A stretch of DNA of 64,000 nucleotides from Pantoea sp. Nvir. GTDB lineage: Bacteria; Pseudomonadota; Gammaproteobacteria; Enterobacterales; Enterobacteriaceae. This document shows positions 1 to 14,791 of this stretch, piece by piece. The first letter of the stretch is position 1. Each line of letters begins with the position of its first letter. The DNA lies in the NCBI RefSeq assembly GCF_009829915.1, contig NZ_SZZW01000002.1, positions 186,001 through 250,000 on the forward strand, read 5' to 3'. The position numbers were made by a program, and so were the translations under genes. The notes under the pieces were generated by a model that did not search any database, was not told the origin of the DNA, and saw only the letters and a list, made by a program, of their open reading frames with translations.

Positions 1-774
1 AAAGAGTTGGCTAAAATCTTTATTGAGTGGAATGATGGTGAATTAAGTAGTTATCTTATCAATATTACTAAAGATATTCTCGTTAAAAAAGATGAGGAAG
101 ATAATTATTTAGTTGACGTTATCTTAGACGAAGCAGCTAACAAAGGTACTGGTAAATGGCTCAGCCAGAGCGCGCTTGATCTTGGTGAGCCACTCTCTCT
201 AATTACTGAGTCAGTATTTGCACGCTACCTATCTTCTATAAAATTACAGCGTGTAGAAGCTTCTAAAGTTTTAAGTGGTCCGCAAGTACAGACTTTTACT
301 GGAGACAAAACGGAATTCGTTGAAAAAATTCGTCGGGCACTCTATTTCGGCAAAATTGTTTCTTATGCGCAAGGCTTCTCTCAGATGTGTGCAGCCTCCA
401 AGCAATATAACTGGAATCTACCCTATGGTGAAATTGCTAAAATTTTCCGTGCCGGTTGTATTATCCGAGCCCAGTTTTTACAGAAAATTACTGATGCTTA
501 CTTAGAAAACGCCAATATTTCTAACCTGCTGTTGGCACCTTACTTTAAGACAATCGCTAACGAATATCAGCAGGCATTGCGTGATGTAGTCTCTTATGCC
601 GTAATAAATGGTATCCCGACACCAACTTTCTCTGCTGCTATCGCTTACTATGATAGTTACCGTTCAGAAGTGCTGCCTGCTAGTCTTATTCAAGCTCAAC
701 GTGATTATTTTGGTGCGCATACTTATAAGCGTATTGATAAAGATGGTATATTCCATACAGAGTGGTTCGACTAA
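1..774 (+). CDS. gnd: 6-phosphogluconate dehydrogenase, decarboxylating (C-terminal part; gene starts before the window)
   Basis: Oxidises 6-phosphogluconate to ribulose 5-phosphate and CO2, making NADPH in the oxidative pentose phosphate pathway (cytosol). The open frame runs in from base 1 and gives about 257 residues, matching roughly the last 257 of the ~468 of E. coli Gnd. Visible landmarks are [18 protein letters not shown] [14 protein letters not shown], then [36 protein letters not shown] and the C-terminal [13 protein letters not shown]. This is the all-helical dimerisation domain and tail; the NADP-binding domain and catalytic Lys/Glu lie upstream of the window. The last codons and the stop form the left arm of a long perfect palindrome (see 759-828). 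Works with zwf at 36.4 kb. Identity is secure. Confidence 0.97.
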   Translation, partial: KELAKIFIEWNDGELSSYLINITKDILVKKDEEDNYLVDVILDEAANKGTGKWLSQSALDLGEPLSLITESVFARYLSSIKLQRVEASKVLSGPQVQTFTGDKTEFVEKIRRALYFGKIVSYAQGFSQMCAASKQYNWNLPYGEIAKIFRAGCIIRAQFLQKITDAYLENANISNLLLAPYFKTIANEYQQALRDVVSYAVINGIPTPTFSAAIAYYDSYRSEVLPASLIQAQRDYFGAHTYKRIDKDGIFHTEWFD

Positions 775-828
775 TGAAGTAAAAGGCTCCCTTATGGGAG
801 CCTTTTACTTCATTAGTCGAACCACTCT
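759..828 (+). terminator. gnd terminator embedded in a 33-bp-arm perfect inverted repeat
   Basis: Bases 759-791 and 796-828 are exact reverse complements around the 4-base loop ttat. The inner part (aaaaggctccc / gggagcctttt) is an ordinary intrinsic terminator stem ending in T's. The outer 20 or so base pairs pair the final gnd codons and stop with a downstream inverted copy. Since the left arm encodes the conserved Gnd C-terminus, the right arm is probably the derived copy. Confidence 0.85.
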
Positions 829-1529
829 TTCTTGCTATATCTTTCACCTTCTATATTAAAAAATAAGTCATACATCTTAAACTCCTCCTCCGAAGATCAC
901 CTATATCAAAAATTGATAAATACTAGAACATCATTTTCCAGAATAATCTCTACCATAACCTAAATAAGGTGAATACACATTCTAGAAATGTTAAATCAGC
1001 TTTTAAAAAAACATACAACTATATTTTGATCTCAGGGACAGCTTATTGTCACTAATAAGAAAAATATACAGATATTTTGGGATAAATAACCGGTTTGTTC
1101 TACTTTTTCGCAAAAAAATAGCTGTGTTTCATAACACATACAATTCACCAATAAATCACCTTGATGTCATATTACTCCATCTTAATAAATAATCGAAACT
1201 TAAGCATACCGTACGGAACCAGATAGTAGTTATTAAAAAATTTTCCAAATAAATTTATTAAAATATCTACCAGAACGTCTTATGTACGTACAAAAAACCG
1301 TACTTTCCCTATCTAGTACTAAAAAGTTTAAACTTGATAATCAATACCCTATTAAAAATAAAAATTAGAAGCTTACTTTTATTTAAATAGGTATATATTC
1401 TCATGCTATAAAACAGTTTAATAAAAGAAATCCATATCAAATACTTCTTCCATAATATCCATATATATGATATTTCCTTTTAACTTAAATAAAAAATAAT
1501 CAGGATTACCCCGTATAATATTTATTATT
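829..1529. other. gene-free AT-rich spacer, gnd to hisIE
   Basis: About 700 bases with no frame I recognise on either strand. E. coli has ugd and wzz between gnd and hisIE; I see no remnant of either. It is AT-rich with short A/T runs only, and looks like eroded coding space. Confidence 0.7.
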
Positions 1530-2134
1530 TTATTTATACCTTGTGCGTAAATTATTAATAATCGTACTAAAATTAAGATTTTGATCCTGTAATAGAACTA
1601 GCAAATGATAGATCAAGTCAGATGCTTCACTAATTAGCTCACAACGATTGTTGACCATAGCCGCCAATGCGGTCTCGACTCCTTCTTCACCCACTTTTTG
1701 AGCAATCCTTTTAGTACCGCTTTTATAAAGCTTTGCGGTATAAGAGCTCTCTGGATCAGCATTTTTCCGAGTCACCAAAAGTTGCTCAAGCTGATAAAGA
1801 AACACCCAATCTGGAGTAGAGTCAGAGAAGCAGCTTGATGTTCCGTAGTGACAAGTCGGACCTACAGGATCTGCCAGTACTAGTAGTGTATCGTTGTCAC
1901 AATCAGGAGTGATACTGATTACTTTGAGAAAATGACCTGATGTTTCGCCTTTTGTCCAAAGACGGTTTTTAGTACGCGAAAAAAAAGTAACGTTACCTTC
2001 GCTGAGAGTTTTCATCAACGCTTCTTGGTTCATATAGCCATGCATCAGCATTTCTCCAGAGATGCTGTGCTGTACAAGAGCTGGCATCATACTCTCAGTT
2101 TTAGTCCAATTAAGGTGGACCAATTGCTCTTGAG

Positions 2135-2141
<7 letters not shown>
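1530..2141 (-). CDS. hisI: bifunctional phosphoribosyl-AMP cyclohydrolase / phosphoribosyl-ATP pyrophosphohydrolase
   Basis: Steps 2 and 3 of histidine synthesis in one protein (HisIE). At 203 residues it has the usual enterobacterial length. Residues ~1-115 are the cyclohydrolase domain, with the metal/catalytic stretches [18 protein letters not shown] and CHYGTSSCF. The rest is the pyrophosphohydrolase domain with [11 protein letters not shown]. Last gene of the his operon; its start overlaps the end of hisF by 7 bases, so translational coupling is likely. No strong terminator stands out downstream. Both domains look intact. Confidence 0.97.
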
Positions 2142-7677
<5,536 letters not shown>

Positions 7678-8577
7678 TTACTCCATTATTTTTTCAATCG
7701 GCATCACTAAAATCGAGCTAGCGCCAAGGGCTTTAAGATTTTCCATGGTTTCCCAGAACAGAGTTTCCGTACTTACCATGTGCACCGCTACACGGTTTTG
7801 ATCTCCTGCAAGAGGCAGTACTGTAGGGCGCTCTGCACCTGGTAATAATTTAATTACATCTTTCAAACGCTCGCTTGGCGCATGCATCATAATGTATTTA
7901 GATTCTCGTGCCTTGATGACGCCTTGAATACGCGTCATTAGCTTATCAATAAGCTCCTGCTTTTCTGGAGACATTAATCCTGCACGCTGGATCAACACCG
8001 CTTTTGAGAAATAGATTACTTCTACTTCACGTAGTCCGTTAGCTTCCAGTGTGGCACCGGTCGATACTAGGTCACAAATCGCATCTGCTAGCCCAGCACG
8101 AGGCGCTACTTCTACCGATCCGTTTAGCATACAAAGTTTGAAGCTAAGGCCTTTTTTGTCGAGATATTGCTTCAGTAAATGAGGATATGAGGTAGCAATT
8201 CGGGAATTATGTAAACACTGCAAGCCGCTATACTCTTCATCAACTGGCATCGCTAACGATAGGCGGCAGCTACCGAAATCTAAACGACGTAAGATACAAT
8301 AGCGCGGATCTTCCCCTTGTGCACGGCGGGTCAGAAGTTCCTCTTCGAGAACATTTTCGCCAATAATCCCAATATCGACCACACCATCCATTACAAGACC
8401 GGGGATATCGTCATCACGTACGCGCAAAATATCGATTGGTATGTTCTCTGCGAAGGCGATTAGACGCTGCTGCTGAAGATTGATTTTAATGCCGCATAGT
8501 GATAGCAGTTCACGTGATTCATCACTTAAACGGCCAGATTTCTGCATAGATATGCGAATTCGCTTGTTATCTAACAT
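7678..8577 (-). CDS. hisG: ATP phosphoribosyltransferase
   Basis: First, committed and normally feedback-inhibited step of histidine synthesis: ATP + PRPP to phosphoribosyl-ATP. Start chosen at the ATG at 8577 (299 residues, same as E. coli), five bases after a GGAAGG Shine-Dalgarno; the GTG six bases further up is less likely. Long-form HisG: the catalytic domains carry [29 protein letters not shown] and the PRPP loop [13 protein letters not shown]. The C-terminal ~80 residues are the regulatory ACT-like domain ([18 protein letters not shown]), so histidine inhibition may persist. First structural gene after the his attenuator; hisD starts three bases after its stop. Confidence 0.97.
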   Translation of the reverse strand: MLDNKRIRISMQKSGRLSDESRELLSLCGIKINLQQQRLIAFAENIPIDILRVRDDDIPGLVMDGVVDIGIIGENVLEEELLTRRAQGEDPRYCILRRLDFGSCRLSLAMPVDEEYSGLQCLHNSRIATSYPHLLKQYLDKKGLSFKLCMLNGSVEVAPRAGLADAICDLVSTGATLEANGLREVEVIYFSKAVLIQRAGLMSPEKQELIDKLMTRIQGVIKARESKYIMMHAPSERLKDVIKLLPGAERPTVLPLAGDQNRVAVHMVSTETLFWETMENLKALGASSILVMPIEKIME

Positions 8578-8642
8578 CGACACCTTCCTTTTCTTTCATT
8601 CCTATACAAACAAACAAGGGTATTTGTGCCAATCCATAAAAA

Positions 8643-8672
8643 AAGCCCCAAGAAGATTGCTTCCGGGGGCTT
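8643..8672 (-). terminator. his operon attenuator terminator
   Basis: On the minus strand the sequence reads AAGCCCCCGGAAG, CAAT, CTTCTTGGGGCTT and then a run of seven T's: a GC-rich stem followed by a U-tract. It lies between the hisL leader peptide and hisG, at the place and with nearly the sequence of the enterobacterial his attenuator. Stalling on the His codons of hisL should let the antiterminator form. Confidence 0.88.
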
Positions 8673-8732
8673 TGACTTGCGTTTATTCCATTGGAAGATT
8701 TAAATATCTCCCAGTGCACACCTCCTGAAAGA

Positions 8733-8786
8733 CTAGTCAGGGTGATGGTGGTGTTTATGGTGGTAATTAAATTGAACGTGTGCCAT
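8733..8786 (-). CDS. hisL: his operon leader peptide (17 residues)
   Basis: ATG at 8786, TAG ending at 8733, encoding MAHVQFNYHHKHHHHPD: seven His codons in 17, against seven consecutive His in the E. coli leader (MTRVQFK, seven His, PD). The frame and both ends are conserved, but the His run is interrupted by Tyr and Lys codons. Its role is to sense charged tRNA-His: ribosome stalling in the His run shifts downstream RNA folding away from the terminator at 8643-8672. Divergent from yeeZ with a 145-base shared upstream region. No clear -35/-10 pair could be assigned. Confidence 0.9.
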   Translation of the reverse strand: MAHVQFNYHHKHHHHPD

Positions 8787-8931
8787 TAAATTCCATTACT
8801 GAATTAGTATTCATTTATATGTTGGTTAAGCTAACGAAGATAATGATAATACGCAACCCTTTTTTAACCTTTGCTATTCTCAAAGAGTGCGCACTAATAT
8901 GAACAGTATAGATGTAAGTTTAGGAGTTGAT

Positions 8932-9762
8932 ATGAAGAAGGTAGCAATCATAGGTCTAGGATGGCTGGGCATGCCGTTAGCACTAGCATTAACAGCGCGC
9001 GGATGGCAGGTTACTGGTAGTAAAACTATGTCAGACGGTATTGAGGCAGCCCGCCGCTGCGGTATTGACGCGGTGCAGCTAGAGCTAATGCCAGAGATAA
9101 ACTGTGATGCCAGGGATCTAGGTACCCTATTCAGCGCTGAAGTATTGGTAGTGACCTTGCCAGCCAGCAACACAGTAGAAGGCAGCAAGATCTATATGCA
9201 GGCAGTACAGAACATAGTGAGCCGTGCACTGGAGAATCACGTATCACATATTATTTTTACTAGCTCAACATCAGTTTACGGTAGTGGGAATGGAGTGATA
9301 AGAGAGAGTAGCACCCTACAACCGGAGACAGTTGCGGGGAAAACTTTGGCAGCGCTAGAGAGCTGGTTACACGATTTACCGAGCACCTATGTTGATATTT
9401 TGCGTCTTGCCGGATTGGTAGGGCCGAAGCGTCATCCAAGCCGTTCCTTAGATGGGAAAATCCGACTAAATAACGGCGGATATGGTGTTAATTTAGTGCA
9501 TGTGGACGATGTGGTTAGTGCAATTACACTCCTACTCCAGATGCCCAAAGGCGGCGGCCGTATTTATAACCTTTGCGCGTCGCAGCACCCATCACGTGAA
9601 AATTTCTATCCTGCGGTATCGCGCCAACTTGGCTTAATACCACCTACATTTCTACCTTCGAATCACGGTGAGATCGGAAAATTAATCGACGGTTCACTCA
9701 TCTGCAAGGAGCTAGGTTTTGAATATCGCTACGACAATCCTGAAAAAATGCCACTAGAATAA
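8932..9762 (+). CDS. yeeZ: YeeZ, NAD(P)-binding epimerase-like protein of unknown substrate
   Basis: Start chosen at the ATG at 8932, after a taggag Shine-Dalgarno, giving 276 residues (E. coli YeeZ ~274); the upstream in-frame ATGs lack a ribosome site. The N-terminal Rossmann fold shows VAIIGLGWLGMPLA (dinucleotide-binding GxGxxG). TSSTSVYGSGNGV follows, as in extended short-chain dehydrogenases, then ILRLAGLVGPKRHPSR and the C-terminal GFEYRYDNPEKMPLE. The function in E. coli is not established. Keeping it next to the his operon in a reduced genome is conserved order and may hint at a housekeeping role, but that is inference. Confidence 0.93.
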   Translation: MKKVAIIGLGWLGMPLALALTARGWQVTGSKTMSDGIEAARRCGIDAVQLELMPEINCDARDLGTLFSAEVLVVTLPASNTVEGSKIYMQAVQNIVSRALENHVSHIIFTSSTSVYGSGNGVIRESSTLQPETVAGKTLAALESWLHDLPSTYVDILRLAGLVGPKRHPSRSLDGKIRLNNGGYGVNLVHVDDVVSAITLLLQMPKGGGRIYNLCASQHPSRENFYPAVSRQLGLIPPTFLPSNHGEIGKLIDGSLICKELGFEYRYDNPEKMPLE

Positions 9763-11198
9763 TGAAAAAGTCCAGAACCAAAGATAGAATCTGGGATAGT
9801 CCAGAAGAACTTTCAAGGGTTATATAGGTACTAATGGATAGTACCATATGTTCTATGATTTACGGTACTTTAAAATGTAGAATGTGTTTTATCAACTGAG
9901 CTAAGAACTCTTTGATAAGGTGAGAAAATATTTACTAATCCTTGAAATAGTTATTGTTCGATACCAACAAGGTATTACAATCTACATATTATGCTTTTCT
10001 CGATGGAAATAGCTCTATATTTGAAGACAAAGGGAAGTACTATAAAGATATTAAAAATAAAAATTACTTTCCCATGGGCCGTTTTGACTCGTTGCAGAGT
10101 CTTAAGTCAAGACAACACAAAGGTTTATTGCGCTATCTAGGACTTTAAATCGGAATTTTCATTATTCCACAGTTTCTGTTAGAGAATGAGTGAAAGGCAT
10201 GTATCCTGATCCCAGTACCATATTATACGCTCTTTGGTTAGATAGAGTAAAATGAGAGTTTAGTAAACTCAACCTGAAGAAAAAACTGTCTAGCATATAG
10301 GAAGCGAACGTGAAGGGTATGCGCAGAACGATTAATCAGACTGCACGAGAAAATCACTATTAATATATTCTCATGTGTATTTCACGATCTTTTTTCTGTG
10401 TATAGAGTACCTTGGTCCTAAATAAATTTCACGAAAATCACGTGCGATAGGGAGCTGGGTTCTAGGCGTCGTGATGTATAATACTTTACTCGACCTTGAC
10501 CTTGGTCGTGATCATATGTAAGCAAGCGGCGCAATATTTATTAAAATAAACTTGATTATTAGGAAGAAATTATAATTTCCCACGGTAAATCTAATTATTC
10601 TAGAATAAAATGAATTTCTCTAATACCATAATCAATAATACAGATGTCAAAGGACAATAACAACTGCATAATCTCTTGATGTATGTTGACGTCTTCCTTT
10701 TACTGAAAAAATCATCACTTGGCAAGGGTAACTACTGAGAAACTATAGCTGATTATAGGGCGATTTGTTACAAGGCCTTATAATTATAAGGCATATGTAG
10801 TTTACACGCATGTTTACCACGACGAGGATTGACTGGATTCCAAAATAACTGAGAAAAATTTGCTATGTTCACCAATATGTGTTGTGTTTTACAGACATTT
10901 TAGGGAAAATGCGCGCTTTGTAAAAATATGTATATGACCGATGCTTTTCATGGAAAAGCGGTTATTTTTTGCATGACGTCAACTAATTTGTGTGAATTGG
11001 ATTTCGCCAGGATAGATTTAATTTAAAAGACGAAGAAGCTTAATAACTGAGGATACAAAGATGGGACTGTGTTCCATTCAGTCATATCACCCTGAAATTA
11101 ATTTCCGTGATGGTTACAGCGTATCTCTAGCTCATAATTTCATTTTCGTTACTCACTTGAGCAATTTAGTATGGTTGCAGCGCAGGGAGGTTTGAAAC
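9763..11198. other. gene-free spacer, yeeZ to plaP
   Basis: About 1.4 kb where E. coli has the LysR-type regulator yeeY. I see no LysR remnant. Small hairpins are present (ggtactaatggatagtacc near 9827 and an 18-bp palindrome at 10775-10792), with nothing else interpretable. The plaP promoter must lie in the last part. Confidence 0.7.
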
Positions 11199-12557
11199 AT
11201 GTTATTTAATACCCCTGCATCACGGGGTGCATATTTAAAAAAAACACTCACTCTACTTCCAGTTGTTATGATGGGCCTAGCATACATACAGCCGATGACC
11301 CTGTTCGATACTTTCGGTATCGTATCGGGTCTAACCAACGGACATGTTGTTACTGCTTATATTTTTGCACTCATTGCTATTCTGCTTACTGCTGTAAGTT
11401 ATGGCAAGCTAGTACGTCGTTTTCCATCTGCCGGTTCTGCTTATACTTACTCTCAAAAGGCAATCAATCCGTACATCGGCTTTATGGTTGGTTGGTCATC
11501 TTTACTAGACTACCTATTAATGCCAATGATAAACATACTACTGGCGAAAAACTATATCGAAGTATTGTTACCTAGCATGCCATCTTGGATTTTAGTTGTT
11601 CTTTTAGTAGCATTTATGACTTTTTCAAACTTATATGGTATTAAAATAGTAGCTAATTTTAACAGCTTGATTGTAGTATTGCAGGTTATAGTGATGATTG
11701 GTATTACTGGCACGGTGATTTATGGTGTAACGCATGGCGAGGGAATGGGTACGCTTACTAGTTCAGCGCCCTTCTGGTCCACTGACACGCATATAGCGTC
11801 GGTGGTTACCGGCGCGACAGTACTCTGTTTTTCATTCCTTGGTTTTGACGGCATCAGTTCATTATCAGAAGAAACGAAAAATGCAGAATACACCATTCCT
11901 CGTGCTATTTTCTTGACGGCGATGATCGGAGGTCTGATTTTTATCGTAGTCTCTTATTTCTTGCAGCTCTATTTTCCAGATCTCTCACGTTTTAAAGATG
12001 CGGATTCATCTCAGCCTGAGATTATGCTTTACGTTGTTGGTTATATGCTACAGTTTAGTATTCTGATCTTTTCATTAATGACGGTCCTGGCATCAGGTAT
12101 GGCAGCGCATGCAGGCGTATCGCGTTTAATGTACGTCATGGGACGTGACGGCGTCTTCCCGGAACGCTTCTTCGGTTATATTCATCCGGTATGGCATACT
12201 CCATCGCTGAATGTGTTACTGGTTGGTGCTATTGCACTGATGGCCATTCGCTTCAATCTACTGACGGCAACTGCATTGATCAACTTCGGTGCACTAGTGG
12301 CGTTCACCTTTGTTAATCTGTCAGTCATAGCCCAGTTCTGGATCCGAGAAAAACGTAACCGTAAGATAAGCGATAACATTCATTATCTAATATTACCGGC
12401 GTTTGGTACCTTAACTGTTGGAGTACTCTGGCTGCACTTAGAAGAAAGTTCGATGGTGCTCGGTCTAATTTGGGCATTCGTAGGGATTATTTACCTTGCG
12501 TTTGTCACTCGTAGTTTCCGTAATCCAGTACCACAGTATGGTACTGACAAATTATAA
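11199..12557 (+). CDS. plaP: low-affinity putrescine importer PlaP (APC family)
   Basis: Inner-membrane amino acid/polyamine transporter, 452 residues as in E. coli PlaP (YeeF), importing putrescine by proton symport. About 12 hydrophobic segments alternate with short loops. Family-diagnostic stretches are LPVVMMGLAYIQPMTLFDTFG at the N-terminus (listed here only by its ends LPVVMMG...LFDTFG), SAGSAYTYSQKAI, CFSFLGFDGISSLSEETK, VLASGMAAHAGVSRLMYV and RNPVPQYG at the C-terminus. No truncation. Its neighbour yeeY is lost, so local control may have gone. Polyamine import may offset limited synthesis, but that cannot be judged here. Confidence 0.95.
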   Translation: MLFNTPASRGAYLKKTLTLLPVVMMGLAYIQPMTLFDTFGIVSGLTNGHVVTAYIFALIAILLTAVSYGKLVRRFPSAGSAYTYSQKAINPYIGFMVGWSSLLDYLLMPMINILLAKNYIEVLLPSMPSWILVVLLVAFMTFSNLYGIKIVANFNSLIVVLQVIVMIGITGTVIYGVTHGEGMGTLTSSAPFWSTDTHIASVVTGATVLCFSFLGFDGISSLSEETKNAEYTIPRAIFLTAMIGGLIFIVVSYFLQLYFPDLSRFKDADSSQPEIMLYVVGYMLQFSILIFSLMTVLASGMAAHAGVSRLMYVMGRDGVFPERFFGYIHPVWHTPSLNVLLVGAIALMAIRFNLLTATALINFGALVAFTFVNLSVIAQFWIREKRNRKISDNIHYLILPAFGTLTVGVLWLHLEESSMVLGLIWAFVGIIYLAFVTRSFRNPVPQYGTDKL

Positions 12558-13360
12558 GATAAAAAAGTTGAGGTGGTAGGTATATTATTTTTTAGCTACA
12601 GTTTTTTTAGTTAATCGTACACCATCTCTTCTCTATTTTATTTATAGGTAGCGTTAAATTGCCATTGTAGATGTTACTTATAATTGATTATTATCAAAAA
12701 AAAATTTTGATAATTTCTTATTGGGTGTATAAATTATCTAGATAACCTATCAAGTCTACATTAGAGTTCTTTACTCCTTTATCTGTTGTTTGATGCTAGA
12801 TCAATGTCATTGATAACAGACATATAGGCATATAATGAAAAATTCAGGGAGGTTTTTACACGAACTGATTTTTTTATTATAATATTCTTAACTGCAATAT
12901 TCATTTTTGCATACTGATAAAAATTAATGTTCTTTAATTACTCAGGTTACTACTATAAAAGTAGTATTGGAAATATTTTACTTTCCTAGAGATAATTTTT
13001 ATTATCTAAATAATTATTTCTGAAATAGATTAGATAATGTTTAATATATTTCTTTCCTATTAATAAATGTAAATATCTACTGAGTAGATTGTAAACAACA
13101 ATTATTGTTGTTAGATAATATTAATATTTATTCATCTTTATGAATTATATAATATGGATGTTCTATATTTTACATATAGTGAAATTTTAAAAAAACGTGA
13201 ATTACGTTGTTTAAATAATGGATATTATCTTAATGTATGTTTTTTTTAAAACATAGTGTTTTAAAAGCATTTCAATGTATCTAACATGGGAAAATACAAA
13301 ACGAACGTACTATCAGTAAGATGCTAAATCGTAACCTACATAATATATGTGATGTCCTAG
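12558..13360. other. very AT-rich spacer between plaP and sbcB (convergent genes)
   Basis: No gene recognised. It holds several short perfect inverted repeats of A/T-rich sequence: 13094-13112 (aacaacaat/attgttgtt) and 13244-13266 (ttttaaaaca, tag, tgttttaaaa). Arms of this size are near chance expectation, though any could act as a weak bidirectional terminator. Confidence 0.65.
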
Positions 13361-14791
13361 CTAGGAAACCAGATCTTGTAAATAAAGACACAGTGCTTTA
13401 AGTTGGAACATTTTCTTAACTTCGTTTTGATGTAAGACAGCAAGTGATTCTATTTCCAGTAAAAAATTATGCACACGTTCTGTATTAAGTATTTCACGAC
13501 GGTGCTGTAACCAGCGTTTCTGTTCGGCATCATCCAGTGTACCAGGAAAATTCCTCGCACGATATCGAAACAACAGGTTTGTTACACGCGGATCTTGGAA
13601 GGTTAGAGCTAATGCTGGCAAATCGCCAGGTGCGGTTTGACGCAGAATATTCATTCCTGCACGATCAGATTCACTAAAAAATCCATCATAGAGCTGAGCA
13701 TCTACATCATCTGATGAGGTAAAAGGCTTAGTATTTGCGAATACCTTCACAACTTTGTCACGCACTGCCGGATGCTGACGTAGTAACATTAAATTAGCAA
13801 GGCAAGCATCACGATCTATACATAAACGCTTTATGTCTTCTGAACGTAATGTATTAGCAGGTGCTAGCACGGGGCATTTATTTATATGAACTAGCTTGAT
13901 TGGTAACGATATATTTTTGTTAGATAAATTACTCTTACGTGTATAAAAGTGTTCGCCAAGCACATCCGCATCCAGCTCTAGCAGAGGTGACATATCAGCA
14001 GCTAGGTCGGCAACAATCAACAAGTTGTGATTATTAGGGTGCCAAGCTAACGGAACGATCCAGCTAACATTACTTCGAGCGTCGCCAAAAATGCTGGAAA
14101 CGTGCACTAGTGGCTTCATCTGCGGAATGTTGATCAGTGTCATTAGCTTCTGTTTCTTACGATAGGTGAACAAAAAATCAAATAGCTTTGGTTGTTTCTT
14201 TTTTACCAGCTTCGCCATCTCTAGGGTAGCATAGACGTCAGAGATGGCGTTGTGGGGATTTTTATGCACTGTACCATTAGCTTTGGTGATATGCTCTAGC
14301 TTAAAACTAGGAAAGCTATTCTTATTTTCTGGCCAGACGATGCCTTCTGGACGTAATGCATAGCAAGCACGCATCACATCTAGCAGGTCCCAGCGCGAAT
14401 TATTGTTCTGCCAGCTCCAGCCGTAGGGATCAAAGAAGTTTCTATAAAAAAGGTGGCGTGTCACTTCGTCATCAAAGTTCACATTGTTATAGCCCACTAT
14501 GCAAGTCCGTTCTTTTTTAGTAAAAAGTTTGTAGATACGAGCGGCAAACTCTGATTCTGTGACGCCATTCTTGCATGCCACCTGCGGCGTAATACCAGTA
14601 ACTATTACTGCTTTTGGCTGTGGCAAATAATCATCAGCTAGACGGCAGTAGAAAATCTGCGGCTCTCCTATTGGGTTTAAGTAGCTGTCTGTACGTAGTG
14701 CAGCAAACTGTGCTGGACGGTCTAGCGAGGGACTTTTACCGAATGTTTCATAATCGTGGAATAAAAAAGTGCTATCATCAGGGGAGGACAC
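13361..14791 (-). CDS. sbcB: exodeoxyribonuclease I
   Basis: 3'-5' single-strand DNA exonuclease used in recombination and repair. I take the GTG at 14791 as start (476 residues; E. coli about 475). An ATG at 14869 would add a 26-residue N-terminal extension not seen in the family and has no Shine-Dalgarno. DEDDh nuclease domain: FLFHDYETFG (first acids), GYNNVNFDDEVT, and HNAISDVYAT with the late His/Asp. SH3-like and C-terminal helical domains follow; NFPGTLDDAEQKRWLQHR is near the end. In E. coli, ExoI loss raises template-switch mutation at imperfect palindromes. Its presence here matters for the palindromes described elsewhere in the window. Confidence 0.95.
   Translation of the reverse strand: MSSPDDSTFLFHDYETFGKSPSLDRPAQFAALRTDSYLNPIGEPQIFYCRLADDYLPQPKAVIVTGITPQVACKNGVTESEFAARIYKLFTKKERTCIVGYNNVNFDDEVTRHLFYRNFFDPYGWSWQNNNSRWDLLDVMRACYALRPEGIVWPENKNSFPSFKLEHITKANGTVHKNPHNAISDVYATLEMAKLVKKKQPKLFDFLFTYRKKQKLMTLINIPQMKPLVHVSSIFGDARSNVSWIVPLAWHPNNHNLLIVADLAADMSPLLELDADVLGEHFYTRKSNLSNKNISLPIKLVHINKCPVLAPANTLRSEDIKRLCIDRDACLANLMLLRQHPAVRDKVVKVFANTKPFTSSDDVDAQLYDGFFSESDRAGMNILRQTAPGDLPALALTFQDPRVTNLLFRYRARNFPGTLDDAEQKRWLQHRREILNTERVHNFLLEIESLAVLHQNEVKKMFQLKALCLYLQDLVS

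Noticed and set aside
608..859. Open frame overlapping the gnd 3' end and running through the palindrome
   Set aside because: It is an out-of-frame shadow of gnd; the extension exists only because the inverted repeat happens to be open in that frame.
9954..10148. 64-codon frame in the yeeZ-plaP spacer
   Set aside because: No ribosome site, composition dominated by Lys/Tyr/Ser, no similarity to YeeY or anything else I know.
13094..13266. Short perfect inverted repeats with 9-10 bp A/T-rich arms
   Set aside because: Arms of this length are expected a few times by chance in 64 kb of AT-rich DNA; not counted with the long palindromes.
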